Origin: Paenibacillus albicereus | GTDB lineage: Bacteria; Bacillota; Bacilli; Paenibacillales; Paenibacillaceae | Direction: 5' to 3' | NCBI RefSeq assembly: GCF_012676905.1 | Contig: NZ_CP051428.1 | Span: forward strand, 4,771,001-4,835,000 | Length of the DNA stretch: 64,000 nt | Shown: positions 8,923 through 22,683 of the stretch, piece by piece | Layout of the letters: the number at the start of each line of letters is the position of its first letter | Numbering within the stretch: position 1 is the first letter of the stretch | Made by a program: the position numbers and the translations under genes | Notes under the pieces: generated by a model | What the model was told of the DNA's origin: nothing | The model's input: only the letters and a program-made list of their open reading frames with translations | Databases searched by the model: none

Positions 8923-9720
8923 ATGCCATCCGTGAAAAAATACGTGAAACGATACAAATCCCGCTCCCTCTGGGGCAAGCTGAAGGTCGGCCGCATGCTG
9001 GAAAAGGATCCCGCGACAGCTTCCATGGTTCCGGCCGCGAAGGCTTTTTCGCTCAAGCAGCTGATCCGCATGGCGTCCCGCTATGACATGCTGTACATCA
9101 AGCCCAATATCGGATCGCTCGGCATGGGCGTCCATCGCCTGCGCCGCGTCGCAGACGATCGATACGAGCTTGCCTCGGTCATAACCCGCAAGCAGACGAT
9201 GCGCAGCTTTCGCACGCTGGGAGCCGTCTACCGCCATCTGAAGCGGACTAAATCCAGCCGCAAGCTGCTGATCCAGCGCGGCATTCCGCTCGATCAGGTG
9301 GACGGCAGGCCTTACGATCTGCGTGCGATGGTCCAGCGCCGGCCGAAAGGCCCCTGGACGTGCACCGCCTTCACCGCCAAGCTCGCTTCTCCATCCAAGA
9401 TCGTGACGAACGTCCACCAAGGAGCGAAGCTCGTCATGCTGCCCACTCTCTGGGAAATGCAAGGCTTAACCGCCTCCGCCGCCAAGGCGAATACTGACCT
9501 CATCGAGCGCAAGGCGCTGACGGTCAGCCGCTCCCTGTCTCGCCGTTACAAGGGCATGCATGAGATGGGCATCGACTTCGCCATCGACCGTTCCAAGAAG
9601 CTGTGGGTGCTCGAGGTCAATACGAATCATCCGCAGTTCCGTCCGGTGAAGAAGCTTGATCGGGCTGCCTACAATCGGATGGCGAGCTTCGCCCGCAGCT
9701 ACGGACGCTACGACGACTAG
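8923..9720 (+). CDS. YheC/YheD-family ATP-grasp protein (spore coat-associated)
   Basis: The 265-residue product matches the YheC/YheD family of Bacillales: an ATP-grasp-like core with MLYIKPNIGSLGMGVHRL, a central LLIQRGIPL...GRPYDLRAMVQ segment, and the metal-binding end MGIDFAIDRSKKLWVLEVNTNH. In Bacillus members are spore-coat-associated; the reaction is unknown. The ATG at 8923 follows AGGGGAGGTG by about 6 nt, so the GTG nine nucleotides upstream lies inside the ribosome site and is rejected. The very basic N-terminus (VKKYVKRYKSRSLWGKLKVG) is typical of the family. Confidence 0.85.
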   Translation: MPSVKKYVKRYKSRSLWGKLKVGRMLEKDPATASMVPAAKAFSLKQLIRMASRYDMLYIKPNIGSLGMGVHRLRRVADDRYELASVITRKQTMRSFRTLGAVYRHLKRTKSSRKLLIQRGIPLDQVDGRPYDLRAMVQRRPKGPWTCTAFTAKLASPSKIVTNVHQGAKLVMLPTLWEMQGLTASAAKANTDLIERKALTVSRSLSRRYKGMHEMGIDFAIDRSKKLWVLEVNTNHPQFRPVKKLDRAAYNRMASFARSYGRYDD

Positions 9721-9752
9721 CCGCAGTTGACGAGCCGAGCCGGCTTTCAATG

Positions 9753-9772
9753 CCCGGGGCAGCCCGGGTTTT
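9753..9772 (+). terminator. Terminator after the YheC/D-like gene
   Basis: The arms CCCGGG (9753-9758) and CCCGGG (9763-9768) enclose a 4-nt loop and are followed by TTTTCC, with a further T-rich run shortly after. It lies about 35 nt past the stop codon. Confidence 0.65.
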
Positions 9773-9859
9773 CCTGCTTTCTTTTTTTGCGGTTGGGTAA
9801 TGCTTGTATACGAACGACCCGGCAGGCATCCTATCCGATTTAGAAAGGGGAAATTGGAG

Positions 9860-10213
9860 ATGGCGGAAGCGAGTCATGCGCAGCAGCTGCTGCAGCGTCT
9901 GGAGAGGCTCAAAAAGCAGAACGTAGAAATCGTGAAGGAAGAGGATGGCGATCTCGATCGGGTCGCCATGACGTTGGACGATGCGGAAGTTCTGCGCAAT
10001 CCGACCGCCGATCCCTACGTGTCGGGGACGATCGTACTGTTGCATGGCGAAGCCGCCATCGTGACGGACGGCGGCAGGGAGCCGGTGCCCGGCGACTCGT
10101 ACGAGATTCCGCTGCAAGCGGGAGCGGAGATCAGCGAAGAGCAGGATACGATTCGAGTCCAGACGGACCGGGCTCTGTATTCGATCCGTCCAACCGGATC
10201 CGGTTCGCTTTAG
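9860..10213 (+). CDS. Hypothetical protein, acidic, 117 residues
   Basis: I do not recognise this protein. It begins with a short helix rich in Gln and Leu (SHAQQLLQRLERLKKQNVEI), followed by alternating hydrophobic and acidic segments that look like a small beta-rich domain. No signal peptide or membrane helix is visible. The ATG at 9860 follows AAAGGGG by about 9 nt. Its stop codon overlaps the convergent CpsB-like gene by 4 nt, with no terminator between them, so the two transcripts may interfere. Confidence 0.6.
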   Translation: MAEASHAQQLLQRLERLKKQNVEIVKEEDGDLDRVAMTLDDAEVLRNPTADPYVSGTIVLLHGEAAIVTDGGREPVPGDSYEIPLQAGAEISEEQDTIRVQTDRALYSIRPTGSGSL

Positions 10214-11025
10214 CCTCGGCGACGGAACCAGCTCCGCAGCAGCCCTTTGCCGGCAGACGGGGATCCGGAGAAAATTTCTTCGGCAGGGTCCAGTTCCTCT
10301 CCGGCGAGCAAGGCTCGGGCATTTCGCTCCAAATAAAGCCTTGCGGGCCGTCCGATCCGAGACTCCAGCAGCGCGTAGGCCTCGGCCAGCTTGAATCCGC
10401 GTCGCCGCGCATGATGGGCATCCGACGAGACGAGATGGATAAGGCCGCTGCGCACGAGCGACCAGCTTCCTTTTTCAAACGTCTTGCCGTAGAGGCCGAG
10501 CAGGGAATGCGTAGTCGCTTGTGTCCACGCCCCGAGCGCGATCAGCTCCTCCAGCTTGCCCGGCTCGCGCAGAACCTGTAAATTGCGTTCGGGATGGGCG
10601 ATGACCGGACGGATGCCGAGCAGCGTCAGCTCGTACACCAGTTCCGGCATCTCCGTCGGCATCTCCTCGGCCGGCATTTCCAGCAGCAGGTAAGACGTGC
10701 CCGCAAGCGTCAGCAGCTCCCCGGCTTCAAGATGGTCAAGCAACTCGGCATAGACGCGGATCTCCTGCCCCGGATGAAGACGCAGCGGCAGTCCATGCTC
10801 GTCCAGCACGTTCTGGGACTCCGCAAGAAGCTTTTTCACGCGATCGGCAGGATTCCAGTAGACGCCGTTGGCATGATGGGGCGTTGCGATGATGTCCGTA
10901 ATGCCTTCCTCCACCGCGGCAGCCGCCAGCTCCAGCAGATGTTCCCGGTGTCTGGCTCCATCATCGATTCCGGGCAGGATGTGCGTATGGATGTCGATCA
11001 TCGGTTCATATTCCCGCCTTCCCAT
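10210..11025 (-). CDS. CpsB/CapC/YwqE-type PHP tyrosine-protein phosphatase
   Basis: This family removes phosphate from the tyrosine-rich tail of polysaccharide-synthesis kinases and uses a metal-dependent PHP fold. Metal ligands are visible: IDIHTHILPGIDDG (His-x-His near 11-13), ATPHH, the acidic HPGQEIRVY, VIAHPERN and VSSDAHH. The length (271) fits. The ATG at 11025 has GGAG 7 nt upstream. No partner kinase gene is nearby, although glycosyltransferases and a polyprenyl sugar transferase are encoded 46-50 kb away in the window. The family is sure; the substrate kinase is unknown. Confidence 0.88.
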   Translation of the reverse strand: MGRREYEPMIDIHTHILPGIDDGARHREHLLELAAAAVEEGITDIIATPHHANGVYWNPADRVKKLLAESQNVLDEHGLPLRLHPGQEIRVYAELLDHLEAGELLTLAGTSYLLLEMPAEEMPTEMPELVYELTLLGIRPVIAHPERNLQVLREPGKLEELIALGAWTQATTHSLLGLYGKTFEKGSWSLVRSGLIHLVSSDAHHARRRGFKLAEAYALLESRIGRPARLYLERNARALLAGEELDPAEEIFSGSPSAGKGLLRSWFRRRG

Positions 11026-11109
11026 GGATTGGCTCCATTTTAATCGATCCGTTGACGATCGTCATCCGGCCTAGGCTTCATTTTGGAGGCCGTGATTCAT
11101 ATGCACATC

Positions 11110-11213
11110 TTATCCACAGGACTATCCCCAGTTTCTCCTGGGGATGCGAACAGCTTATACACATATCCACTACTTATCCCCATTTCGCCCCCAAAAACAG
11201 CGACTTATCCCCA
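11110..11213 (+). promoter_or_regulatory. Cluster of DnaA-box-like 9-mers
   Basis: Two perfect matches to the consensus TTATNCACA occur, TTATCCACA at 11110-11118 and TTATACACA at 11155-11163. Two single-mismatch copies of TTATCCCCA lie at 11174-11182 and 11205-11213, and weaker relatives at 11122-11130 and 11163-11171. All point the same way. The cluster lies between the atp operon terminator and the CpsB-like gene. DnaA binding is inferred from sequence; a role in titrating DnaA or in transcriptional control is possible. Confidence 0.65.
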
Positions 11214-11240
11214 TCTCACATTGGTTGAGTAACGCCAAAG

Positions 11241-11268
11241 AGCCCCGCCTTTTTTAAAAGGCGGGGCT
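11241..11268 (-). terminator. Terminator of the atp operon
   Basis: A 13-bp stem with arms AGCCCCGCCTTTT and AAAAGGCGGGGCT has almost no loop and lies 17 nt past the atpC stop codon. The stem contributes its own U-run. Confidence 0.8.
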
Positions 11269-11285
11269 GTATTCGGTCTTTTGTC

Positions 11286-11681
11286 TCAGCCGCGCAGGCT
11301 GATTCGGTTCATCGCCCGTTGCAGAGCCATTTCGGCGCGGCGGAAATCCACCTCGTCCTTGCGGCCCTTGAGGCGATCCTCTGCGCGCTTTTTGGCCAGC
11401 TGGGCACGGTCGACGTCAATCTCCTCCGGAAGCTCGGCGCTTTCGGCAAGAATGACGACCTTTTCATGACGGACTTCGGCGAAGCCGCCGCTGACGGCGA
11501 TCTTCTCTTCCTTGCCGCCGATTTTTGCCACGACTGCGGCGATCTTCAACGGGGTTACCGTCGGGATGTGGTTGGGCAGGATGCCCATCTCGCCCTCGAC
11601 GCCGCGAAGAATCACCATGCTGACGTCCTTGGCGTAGACCGTGCGCTCCGGGGTGACGATTTCAAGCAGTAAGGTGCTCAT
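11286..11681 (-). CDS. atpC: ATP synthase epsilon subunit
   Basis: The 131-residue epsilon subunit of the F1 rotor stalk couples rotation to catalysis and can inhibit ATP hydrolysis. The N-terminal beta-sandwich (LLLEIVTPERTVYAKDV...GEMGILPNHIPTVTPL) and the C-terminal helical hairpin rich in Arg, Lys and Ala (EEIDVDRAQLAKKRAEDRLKG) are both present. It is the last gene of the operon, 23 nt after atpD, and is followed by a strong hairpin terminator. Confidence 0.97.
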   Translation of the reverse strand: MSTLLLEIVTPERTVYAKDVSMVILRGVEGEMGILPNHIPTVTPLKIAAVVAKIGGKEEKIAVSGGFAEVRHEKVVILAESAELPEEIDVDRAQLAKKRAEDRLKGRKDEVDFRRAEMALQRAMNRISLRG

Positions 11682-11704
11682 ACGATCCCTCCATCCGCCG
11701 AGGA

Positions 11705-14058
<2,354 letters not shown>

Positions 14059-14131
14059 TGGTAGTCACCACCTTACTTATCGGCCCCGTGCCCGCGATCG
14101 GGACGGGACCGGCATCATCGTTCCTTGTTAT

Positions 14132-15661
<1,530 letters not shown>

Positions 15662-16210
15662 CTACAGTGCTTGGGAATTCATTTGCTTGGTCAGCCGATC
15701 CAGCTTGCTGGAAAGCGACCCGTCGTAAATCTTGTCGCCGATGCGAACCTTCACGCCGCCGATCAGGGATGGATCCACGACTTGCTCGCCGATGATCTTT
15801 TTGCCCGTGATGGCGCTGAATTGCTGCACGACCTTGGACAGCTCCTCCGCCGTCAGCGGAAGCGCGGTAACGATCGTGGCGCGCGATTCGCCGGAAGCTT
15901 CGTCCGCGATCCGGCTATAAGCTGCATAGACGTCGCTCAGAGCGGAGTAGCGTCCGCGCTCGACAAGCAGCGTGATCGTATTCAGAACAATAGAGGACAC
16001 GCGGTCCCCGATCGCTTTTTTGATGAGCTCCACCTTGGCCGAAGGCTCGATGCTCGGCGTGCTCAGGAAGCGCTGAACATCTCCGCCGGAGGACAATCCT
16101 TCGGAGACGAGCTGCAGCTGACCGCGCACTTCGGAGACGATGCCCTGAGCCGTCGCGACCTCGTACAGCGCCTGCGCATATCTTTTCGCGATGACGTTGT
16201 CGCGACTCAT
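15662..16210 (-). CDS. atpH: ATP synthase delta subunit
   Basis: The delta subunit (OSCP homologue) clamps the peripheral stalk to F1. The 182-residue protein begins VIAKRYAQALYEVA, a hallmark of the family, has a six-helix N-terminal half, and ends with the VDPSLIGGVKVRIGDKIYDGSLSSKL motif. It overlaps the end of atpF by 4 nt (ATGA type), so translation is probably coupled. Confidence 0.97.
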   Translation of the reverse strand: MSRDNVIAKRYAQALYEVATAQGIVSEVRGQLQLVSEGLSSGGDVQRFLSTPSIEPSAKVELIKKAIGDRVSSIVLNTITLLVERGRYSALSDVYAAYSRIADEASGESRATIVTALPLTAEELSKVVQQFSAITGKKIIGEQVVDPSLIGGVKVRIGDKIYDGSLSSKLDRLTKQMNSQAL

Positions 16211-16689
16211 TTGCTGCCGACTTCTTTCAGGTAGCGATCGACGATCTGCTCCTGCGATTTCTCATCGATCTGCTTCTCGACGATCTTGGAAGCGATCGCG
16301 ACGGAGATGCTGCCTACTTCGCTGCGCAGGGAAGCGATGGCCTTGTTCTTTTCGCTCTCGATGTCGCGTACGGCTTCTTCCTTGAGGCGGGCCGCTTCGG
16401 CACGGGCGGTATCGACGATGCCGTCGGCCTGCTTCGTGCTGGTGACGCGGGCTTTCTCGATGATGTCGGCAGCTTCCTGGCGTGCTTGCGCCAGCGCATG
16501 TTTTTGCGCTTCCATCTCGGCGGAAGCTTCCTTGCGGCTGTTCTCGGCGGCATTCATCTGATCAAGAACCATCTGGCGGCGCTGCTCCATGACGGCGAAC
16601 AGCGGCTTGAAGGCGTAGCGGTTCAGCAGCCAGTAAAGAATGACGAACGCCAGAATCGCATATAAAAAAGACGTCCATTTCCAATCCAT
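16207..16689 (-). CDS. atpF: ATP synthase b subunit
   Basis: Subunit b forms the peripheral stalk. One N-terminal membrane helix (about 8-26, LYAILAFVILYWLLNRYAF) is followed by a long charged helix rich in Ala, Glu and Lys that should dimerise as a coiled coil (about 30-150). The length (160) is normal. It lies between atpE (123-nt gap) and atpH (4-nt overlap). Confidence 0.97.
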   Translation of the reverse strand: MDWKWTSFLYAILAFVILYWLLNRYAFKPLFAVMEQRRQMVLDQMNAAENSRKEASAEMEAQKHALAQARQEAADIIEKARVTSTKQADGIVDTARAEAARLKEEAVRDIESEKNKAIASLRSEVGSISVAIASKIVEKQIDEKSQEQIVDRYLKEVGSK

Positions 16690-16812
16690 AACGGCACTCC
16701 TTTCACTTCCAGTTCATTCTCGACCGCGAAGGTCTAAGGTCTGACTTATAAACGATGGCGTGGAAGGCCTGAGCCTTCCCCGCCATACAGGTTTAGCCAA
16801 AGGTGGCCGATA

Positions 16813-17046
<234 letters not shown>

Positions 17047-17123
17047 TTAGGTGAATGGATTGATATTTTCAAAACTGAACAAATCCTCGATTACGAAATT
17101 CGTTCAGCAAGAACTGCTGCGGA

Positions 17124-17885
17124 TCAATGCGCGCCTTCTTCTTCGTCATGCACTGCGGCCTGAGAAATATAGACCATAGTCAGTACAGTGAAGAGGAAAG
17201 CCTGAATGGCTCCAACGAAAATGCTGAATCCTTGCCATACGATCAGGAATGGCGTGCCGGCGATGCCGAGCATCAGGATCGTAGTGATGAGGACCTCGCC
17301 CGCAAAGATGTTGGCGAATAGACGAAGGGCAAGCGTAAGCGGCCGAGCGATCGTCTCGATCAGATTCAGCGGCAGGAACACAGGGTAAGGCTTGACGTAG
17401 TGCAGGAAATAGTGCTTGGTATTCTTCGTCGCCCCGAGGTAATGGACCAGCAGGAAGACGATGAGCGCAAGTCCCGCCGTCACGGACAGATCCGCCGTCG
17501 GAGATTTCCACCAAGCCAGTTCCGCGTAGCCGCCATGACTTTCAATATACGCTTGGGTCACTCCCCACGCAGGCTCCGTGATCTTGGTCACGATAACGAG
17601 CGGAAGCCCGAGCAGGTTGGAAATAAAGATGAACAAGATGAGTGTCAGTCCCAAGCCAAGAAAAGGCTTCACCCGGCTGAGCGGCATCGTGCTGGCGATC
17701 GTGGAGTGGATGAAATCGACAATCCATTCCATGAAATTCTGTGCTTTGGAGGGGTTTTCAACTGACAATCTCAACGTAAGGAGCTTTACGACCGCGAATG
17801 TGATTATGACCGAGATCGTGATAGCCAGAATCGCAGCAAGATCGAAGACCATCCCGCCCAAAGTGAAAGTAGGAAATGCATGCAT
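17124..17885 (-). CDS. atpB: ATP synthase a subunit
   Basis: Subunit a forms the proton half-channels. Five or six membrane helices are visible. The essential Arg lies in LALRLFANIFAGE, and the last helix contains the conserved WQGFSIFVGAIQAFLFTVLTMVY. The start is uncertain: the ATG at 17885 gives MHAFPTFTLGGM, resembling related proteins, while a GTG at 17900 adds five residues but has its ribosome site almost touching it. The stop codon precedes atpE by 98 nt. Confidence 0.95.
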   Translation of the reverse strand: MHAFPTFTLGGMVFDLAAILAITISVIITFAVVKLLTLRLSVENPSKAQNFMEWIVDFIHSTIASTMPLSRVKPFLGLGLTLILFIFISNLLGLPLVIVTKITEPAWGVTQAYIESHGGYAELAWWKSPTADLSVTAGLALIVFLLVHYLGATKNTKHYFLHYVKPYPVFLPLNLIETIARPLTLALRLFANIFAGEVLITTILMLGIAGTPFLIVWQGFSIFVGAIQAFLFTVLTMVYISQAAVHDEEEGAH

Positions 17886-17896
17886 ACTTTTGAGTT

Positions 17897-18277
17897 TCAC
17901 CCCTTTCCACGGTTTTGTCGATTAATCGTCACGAAAGCGCATACCAATATGACAAAAGGCACCGCAAAACATGAAGCCAGAGCAGCGGGAAGACTGATGT
18001 CTTCGGGATAGCGGTAGGCGATCATGACGACGAGAAGCACCATCGCGAGCCTGCCTGCCATGCCCATGCCGGCACGACGGGGGTTGTCCCCTTGCGCCAT
18101 GACACCGATCCATTCCACGCGCCTGCGCAGGAGAAAGGCGTTGAACGATCCTGCTGCGATGCCAAGCATGCATCCGGCCGCCGCCGCTCGCCACTCGGGA
18201 ACGATGCCCCAGATGAGCAGGCTGACGGCGAAGAGCAGCAGGACGACGGACCTGGTCATCTTGAGCACTTCATTCAT
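17897..18277 (-). CDS. atpI: ATP synthase subunit I (AtpI)
   Basis: The 126-residue protein has four predicted membrane helices and the AtpI-like pattern LLRRRVEWIGVMAQG...RRAGMGMAGRLAMVLL. AtpI assists assembly of the c ring and sometimes Mg2+ supply; it is not part of the finished enzyme. It overlaps the preceding AtpZ-like gene by 8 nt and ends only 11 nt before the chosen atpB start. Confidence 0.85.
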   Translation of the reverse strand: MNEVLKMTRSVVLLLFAVSLLIWGIVPEWRAAAAGCMLGIAAGSFNAFLLRRRVEWIGVMAQGDNPRRAGMGMAGRLAMVLLVVMIAYRYPEDISLPAALASCFAVPFVILVCAFVTINRQNRGKG

Positions 18278-18491
18278 TGCTGTCCTCCAAAACCTTTTTC
18301 ACAATCAAGACGACCGAAGCGATGCCGGCCGCAAGCCCTGTCAAAACCCCCGCGATGATCCATCCCGGAGTTCCTCCCAGCCTTGCCCCCAGCCAGTAGC
18401 CGATCAACGTACAGATCGCCACGTCGATTCCAAGAGCGCCGACAAGCGCAAGCGCCTTGAGCGGGTCCTCTCCCTTGCCCTTTTTGGCCAT
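18270..18491 (-). CDS. AtpZ/AtpI-like F0F1 ATPase accessory protein
   Basis: This 73-residue protein has two hydrophobic helices (about 12-34 and 42-65) with glycine-rich turns (LGARLGGTPGWIIAGVLTGLAAGI), matching the AtpZ-type small proteins that start many Firmicute atp operons. Family members have been linked to Mg2+ or Ca2+ handling and to assembly. It is the first gene after the operon promoter and overlaps atpI by 8 nt. Confidence 0.8.
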   Translation of the reverse strand: MAKKGKGEDPLKALALVGALGIDVAICTLIGYWLGARLGGTPGWIIAGVLTGLAAGIASVVLIVKKVLEDSNE

Positions 18492-18515
18492 GAGTTTCCC
18501 CCATCAACCTTCATT

Positions 18516-18545
18516 ATTTTATCCAAGCGGCCGAAGGTTTGTCAA
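18516..18545 (-). promoter_or_regulatory. Sigma-A-type promoter of the atp operon
   Basis: On the minus strand TTGACA (18540-18545) and TAAAAT (18516-18521) are separated by 18 bp. The -10 ends about 24 nt before the first start codon. Confidence 0.7.
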
Positions 18546-18620
18546 TTTTGATAATAGCAAACTTTCCGTGAACTTGGCATAAAAAACGTTGATTTGACGG
18601 GATTTGACGAACTTCCAAAC

Positions 18621-18639
18621 CATACAGTAGAACTGTATG
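18621..18639. repeat. Perfect inverted repeat between wecB and the atp promoter
   Basis: Arms CATACAGT and ACTGTATG are separated by 3 nt. The repeat lies about 75 nt upstream of the atp promoter and 40 nt after wecB. It is not followed by a T-run, so it is a candidate protein-binding site rather than a terminator. Confidence 0.4.
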
Positions 18640-18677
18640 CTAGGCCGTTGTTGAAGTTGACCGCCGGCCCTCGGAAA

Positions 18678-19823
18678 CTATGAACGTTGTGTGAACGACT
18701 CCGGCCGCTCGCCCCTCCCAAAATGATGCAGGATCGCGCGTACGATGCGTTCCGATGCCGCGCCGTCTCCATATGGGTTGGCCGCCTGGCTCATGCGCTC
18801 GTACGTTCCCCTGTCGGTCAGCAGCGCGCGCGTCCGCTCGTAGACGCGGGTCTCGTCCGAGCCGGCCAGCTCCAGGGTGCCCGCCTCGATGCCTTCCGGA
18901 CGCTCCGTCGTATCGCGCAGCACGAGCGTAGGCACGCCGAAGCTCGGCGCCTCCTCCTGCATGCCGCCGGAATCCGTGAGGATCATGTACGCGTGGGGAT
19001 AGAAGTTGTGGAACTCGAAGACGTCCAGCGGCTCGATCAGGCGGATGCGCTCATGGTCGCCGAGAATCTCCTGAGCGGGCTCGCGCACGGCCGGATTCGG
19101 ATGCACGGCGTAGACGATCGCGATGTCGTCGAACTCGTCGGCGATGCGCTTGACGGCCCGGAAGATGTTGCGATGCGGCTCGCCGAGCGACTCGCGGCGA
19201 TGCGCCGTCATGAGGATGAGGCGCTTGCCGGCCGCCCACTCCAGCATCGGATGGGTGAAGGCAGGATCGACCGTATACTGGAACACGTCGGTCGCCGTGT
19301 TGCCGGTGACATAAATCGATGCCTCGGATTTATTCTCCTTGCGAAGATTGCCCGCCGACCACTCGGTCGGCGCGAAGTGCACGTCCGAAAGCACTCCGGC
19401 CAGCTGCCGGTTCATCTCTTCCGGGTAAGGAGACATCTTGTTCCAGGTGCGCAGTCCCGCTTCGACATGGCCCACCTGGATCTGCTGCAGGAACGACGCG
19501 TAGCTGGCCAGGAACGTCGTCTGCGTGTCGCCATGGACAAGCACGATGTCCGGCTTGGCCTCGCGCAGCACCGGCTCCAGCCCCTCCAGCACCCGCACCG
19601 TCGTCTCCGTCAGCGTCTGCCGGTCCTTCATGACGTTGAGGTCATAGTCGGGCGCGATGCGGAACAGCTCCAGCACCTGGTCGAGCATCTGGCGATGCTG
19701 CGCGGTGACGCATACGATCGACTCGATCTGCTCGGGATGCTTCTGCAGCTCCAGTACGAGAGGCGCCATCTTGACAGCCTCGGGACGCGTCCCGAATATG
19801 GTCATCACTTTCAGCTTGTCCAA
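18678..19823 (-). CDS. wecB: UDP-N-acetylglucosamine 2-epimerase (non-hydrolysing)
   Basis: This enzyme interconverts UDP-GlcNAc and UDP-ManNAc for teichoic-acid linkage units or surface polymers. The motifs GTRPEAVKMAPL, VHGDTQTTF, VGHVEAGLRT, TAHRRESLGEP and DSGGMQEEAP are intact and the length (381) is normal. The TTG start at 19823 has GAGAGG about 6 nt upstream. It follows upp by 22 nt and precedes the atp operon, a common Paenibacillus arrangement. Alternative names are mnaA and yvyH. Confidence 0.95.
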   Translation of the reverse strand: MDKLKVMTIFGTRPEAVKMAPLVLELQKHPEQIESIVCVTAQHRQMLDQVLELFRIAPDYDLNVMKDRQTLTETTVRVLEGLEPVLREAKPDIVLVHGDTQTTFLASYASFLQQIQVGHVEAGLRTWNKMSPYPEEMNRQLAGVLSDVHFAPTEWSAGNLRKENKSEASIYVTGNTATDVFQYTVDPAFTHPMLEWAAGKRLILMTAHRRESLGEPHRNIFRAVKRIADEFDDIAIVYAVHPNPAVREPAQEILGDHERIRLIEPLDVFEFHNFYPHAYMILTDSGGMQEEAPSFGVPTLVLRDTTERPEGIEAGTLELAGSDETRVYERTRALLTDRGTYERMSQAANPYGDGAASERIVRAILHHFGRGERPESFTQRS

Positions 19824-19845
19824 CTTCTACCTCTCCCATCAGAAA

Positions 19846-20475
19846 TTATTTCGTGCCGAACATCCGGTCTCCGGCGTCTCCGAGTCCCGGGATGATGTAG
19901 CCCAGCTCGTTGAGCTTCTCGTCGACGGCGGCGGCATAGATGTCCACGTCGGGATGAGCCTCCTGGACCGCGCGCACGCCTTCCGGCGAGGCGATGAGCA
20001 CCATCAGCTTGATCTGCGTGCAGCCGCGCTTCTTGAGCGAGCCGATCGCCGCATTGGCCGAGCCACCCGTCGCCAGCATCGGATCGACGACGATGAGCAG
20101 CCGTTCCGTGGCGTCCGTCGGGAGGTTCATGTAATATTCGGTCGGCTGAAGCGTCTCGTGGTCGCGCGACAAGCCGATATGGCCCACCTTGGCGGCGGGA
20201 ATCAGCTTCAGGATGCCGTCGACCATGCCGAGGCCGGCGCGCAGGATCGGCACGATGCCCAGCATGCGGCCGGACAGCACCTTGGACTGGGCGGTAGCGA
20301 CCGGCGTCTCGACGGTGATCGTGTCAAGCGGCATGTCCCTCGTAATCTCGTACGCCATCAGGGTGGCGACTTCGTCGACAAGCTCGCGGAAGTCTTTTGT
20401 CTTGGTGTCCTTGTCGCGGATGAACGTCAGCTTGTGCTGAATGAGTGGATGGTCACAGACGACCAGATTGCTCAT
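19846..20475 (-). CDS. upp: Uracil phosphoribosyltransferase
   Basis: Upp converts uracil and PRPP to UMP (pyrimidine salvage). The PRPP-binding loop reads [16 protein letters not shown] and the uracil-binding end reads [18 protein letters not shown]. The ATG at 20475 ([16 protein letters not shown]), with GGAGGG upstream, gives 209 residues, the family length. Thirty-seven further codons upstream have no support. wecB follows after 22 nt, so they may share a transcript. Confidence 0.97.
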   Translation of the reverse strand: MSNLVVCDHPLIQHKLTFIRDKDTKTKDFRELVDEVATLMAYEITRDMPLDTITVETPVATAQSKVLSGRMLGIVPILRAGLGMVDGILKLIPAAKVGHIGLSRDHETLQPTEYYMNLPTDATERLLIVVDPMLATGGSANAAIGSLKKRGCTQIKLMVLIASPEGVRAVQEAHPDVDIYAAAVDEKLNELGYIIPGLGDAGDRMFGTK

Positions 20476-20544
20476 GGGGGTTGCCCTCCTGGTATTCGCT
20501 TGAATTTGCTTGTCCCCGGCATTTGCCAGGGGATAATCCCAACT

Positions 20545-20553
20545 ATTATAGCA
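20545..20553 (-). promoter_or_regulatory. Extended -10 promoter upstream of upp
   Basis: The minus strand shows TGCTATAAT, an extended -10 (TG-n-TATAAT), about 70 nt upstream of the upp start. No good -35 is visible at 17 bp. It suggests that upp can be transcribed separately from glyA. Confidence 0.5.
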
Positions 20554-20719
20554 TTCCCAGCAGGGCGGCGCATCAAGCATCGTCACGAAGCCTTAAAAAG
20601 AACCGCTGCCGTCCCCATGCCGAAGCAGCCCCTCCTACCTTCCGAGGAATCGGGAAGGGGATGGAGGGGCCTGCGGCAGGCGCAACCGCTGCCGGAGGGC
20701 AGCGGAGCGGCTTGAGCTT

Positions 20720-21967
<1,248 letters not shown>

Positions 21968-22009
21968 GATCGAAAAATCCTCCCTATGGTAAATGATGAT
22001 TGCTTCCCT

Positions 22010-22606
22010 CTAGTCGCAGCTGCCTGTCTCCGGCCCGGTTAGCGCCGGAAGCTCGTAGACCGCGCGCGGTCCGCCGATGAGCTTGGGGCGAGCATAGGCC
22101 ATCGTCACCCTCGCCTCGCCGATCGTCCGCACGGAAGGCCGAACCGGGACGGCGACACGCTTCAGATGCATGCCGATGAGCGTCTCGCCGATGTCGATGG
22201 CCGCCTGCGCCTGCACCGACTCGACCAGGCAGGCGTCCGCCAGCCGGCGATATGCGTGGGCCGCCATCGAGCCGCCCGCGCCGGGCACCGGCACGGCGTT
22301 CACCGGCTCCAGCCCGAGCTGCTCGGCGGCAGACCGCTCCACCACGAGCGCCCGGTTGAGATGCTCGCAGCATTGGAACGCCGGCACGAAGCCGAGGTCC
22401 GCCCGAGCTTTCTCCATGCCTGCGAAAATCGCCCGGGCCGCTTCGGCGCTGCCGGAAGTGCCGATCCTGCGGCCGAGCACCTCGCTCGTGCTGACGCCGA
22501 AGACGAGCAGCTGTCCCGGCAGCAGCCGCCCGCCGGCGGCCAGCTCGCGGATCAGCGTCTCGACGCCGGAAGCGATCGCCTCCGGCGATGCTGCATTGCT
22601 GTCCAT
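22010..22606 (-). CDS. ywlG: YwlG/DUF436 family protein (TIGR01440-like)
   Basis: This 198-residue protein of unknown function is conserved next to glyA in Bacillales. Characteristic stretches are LLVFGVSTSEVLGRRIGTSGS, FQCCEHLNRALVVE and VPVPGAGGSMAAHAY. The adjacent Cys pair in QCCEH and the His could form an active site or metal site, but this is inference. It is the first gene after the ZTP-type riboswitch, so its function may touch one-carbon metabolism. Confidence 0.85.
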   Translation of the reverse strand: MDSNAASPEAIASGVETLIRELAAGGRLLPGQLLVFGVSTSEVLGRRIGTSGSAEAARAIFAGMEKARADLGFVPAFQCCEHLNRALVVERSAAEQLGLEPVNAVPVPGAGGSMAAHAYRRLADACLVESVQAQAAIDIGETLIGMHLKRVAVPVRPSVRTIGEARVTMAYARPKLIGGPRAVYELPALTGPETGSCD

Positions 22607-22683
22607 GTCGCTTTCCCTCCTGACCGTGGTTGCCGTTCGTGTCCTATTATACCGAAACGGCTTCCCTTTAGACGAGAGGTCCG

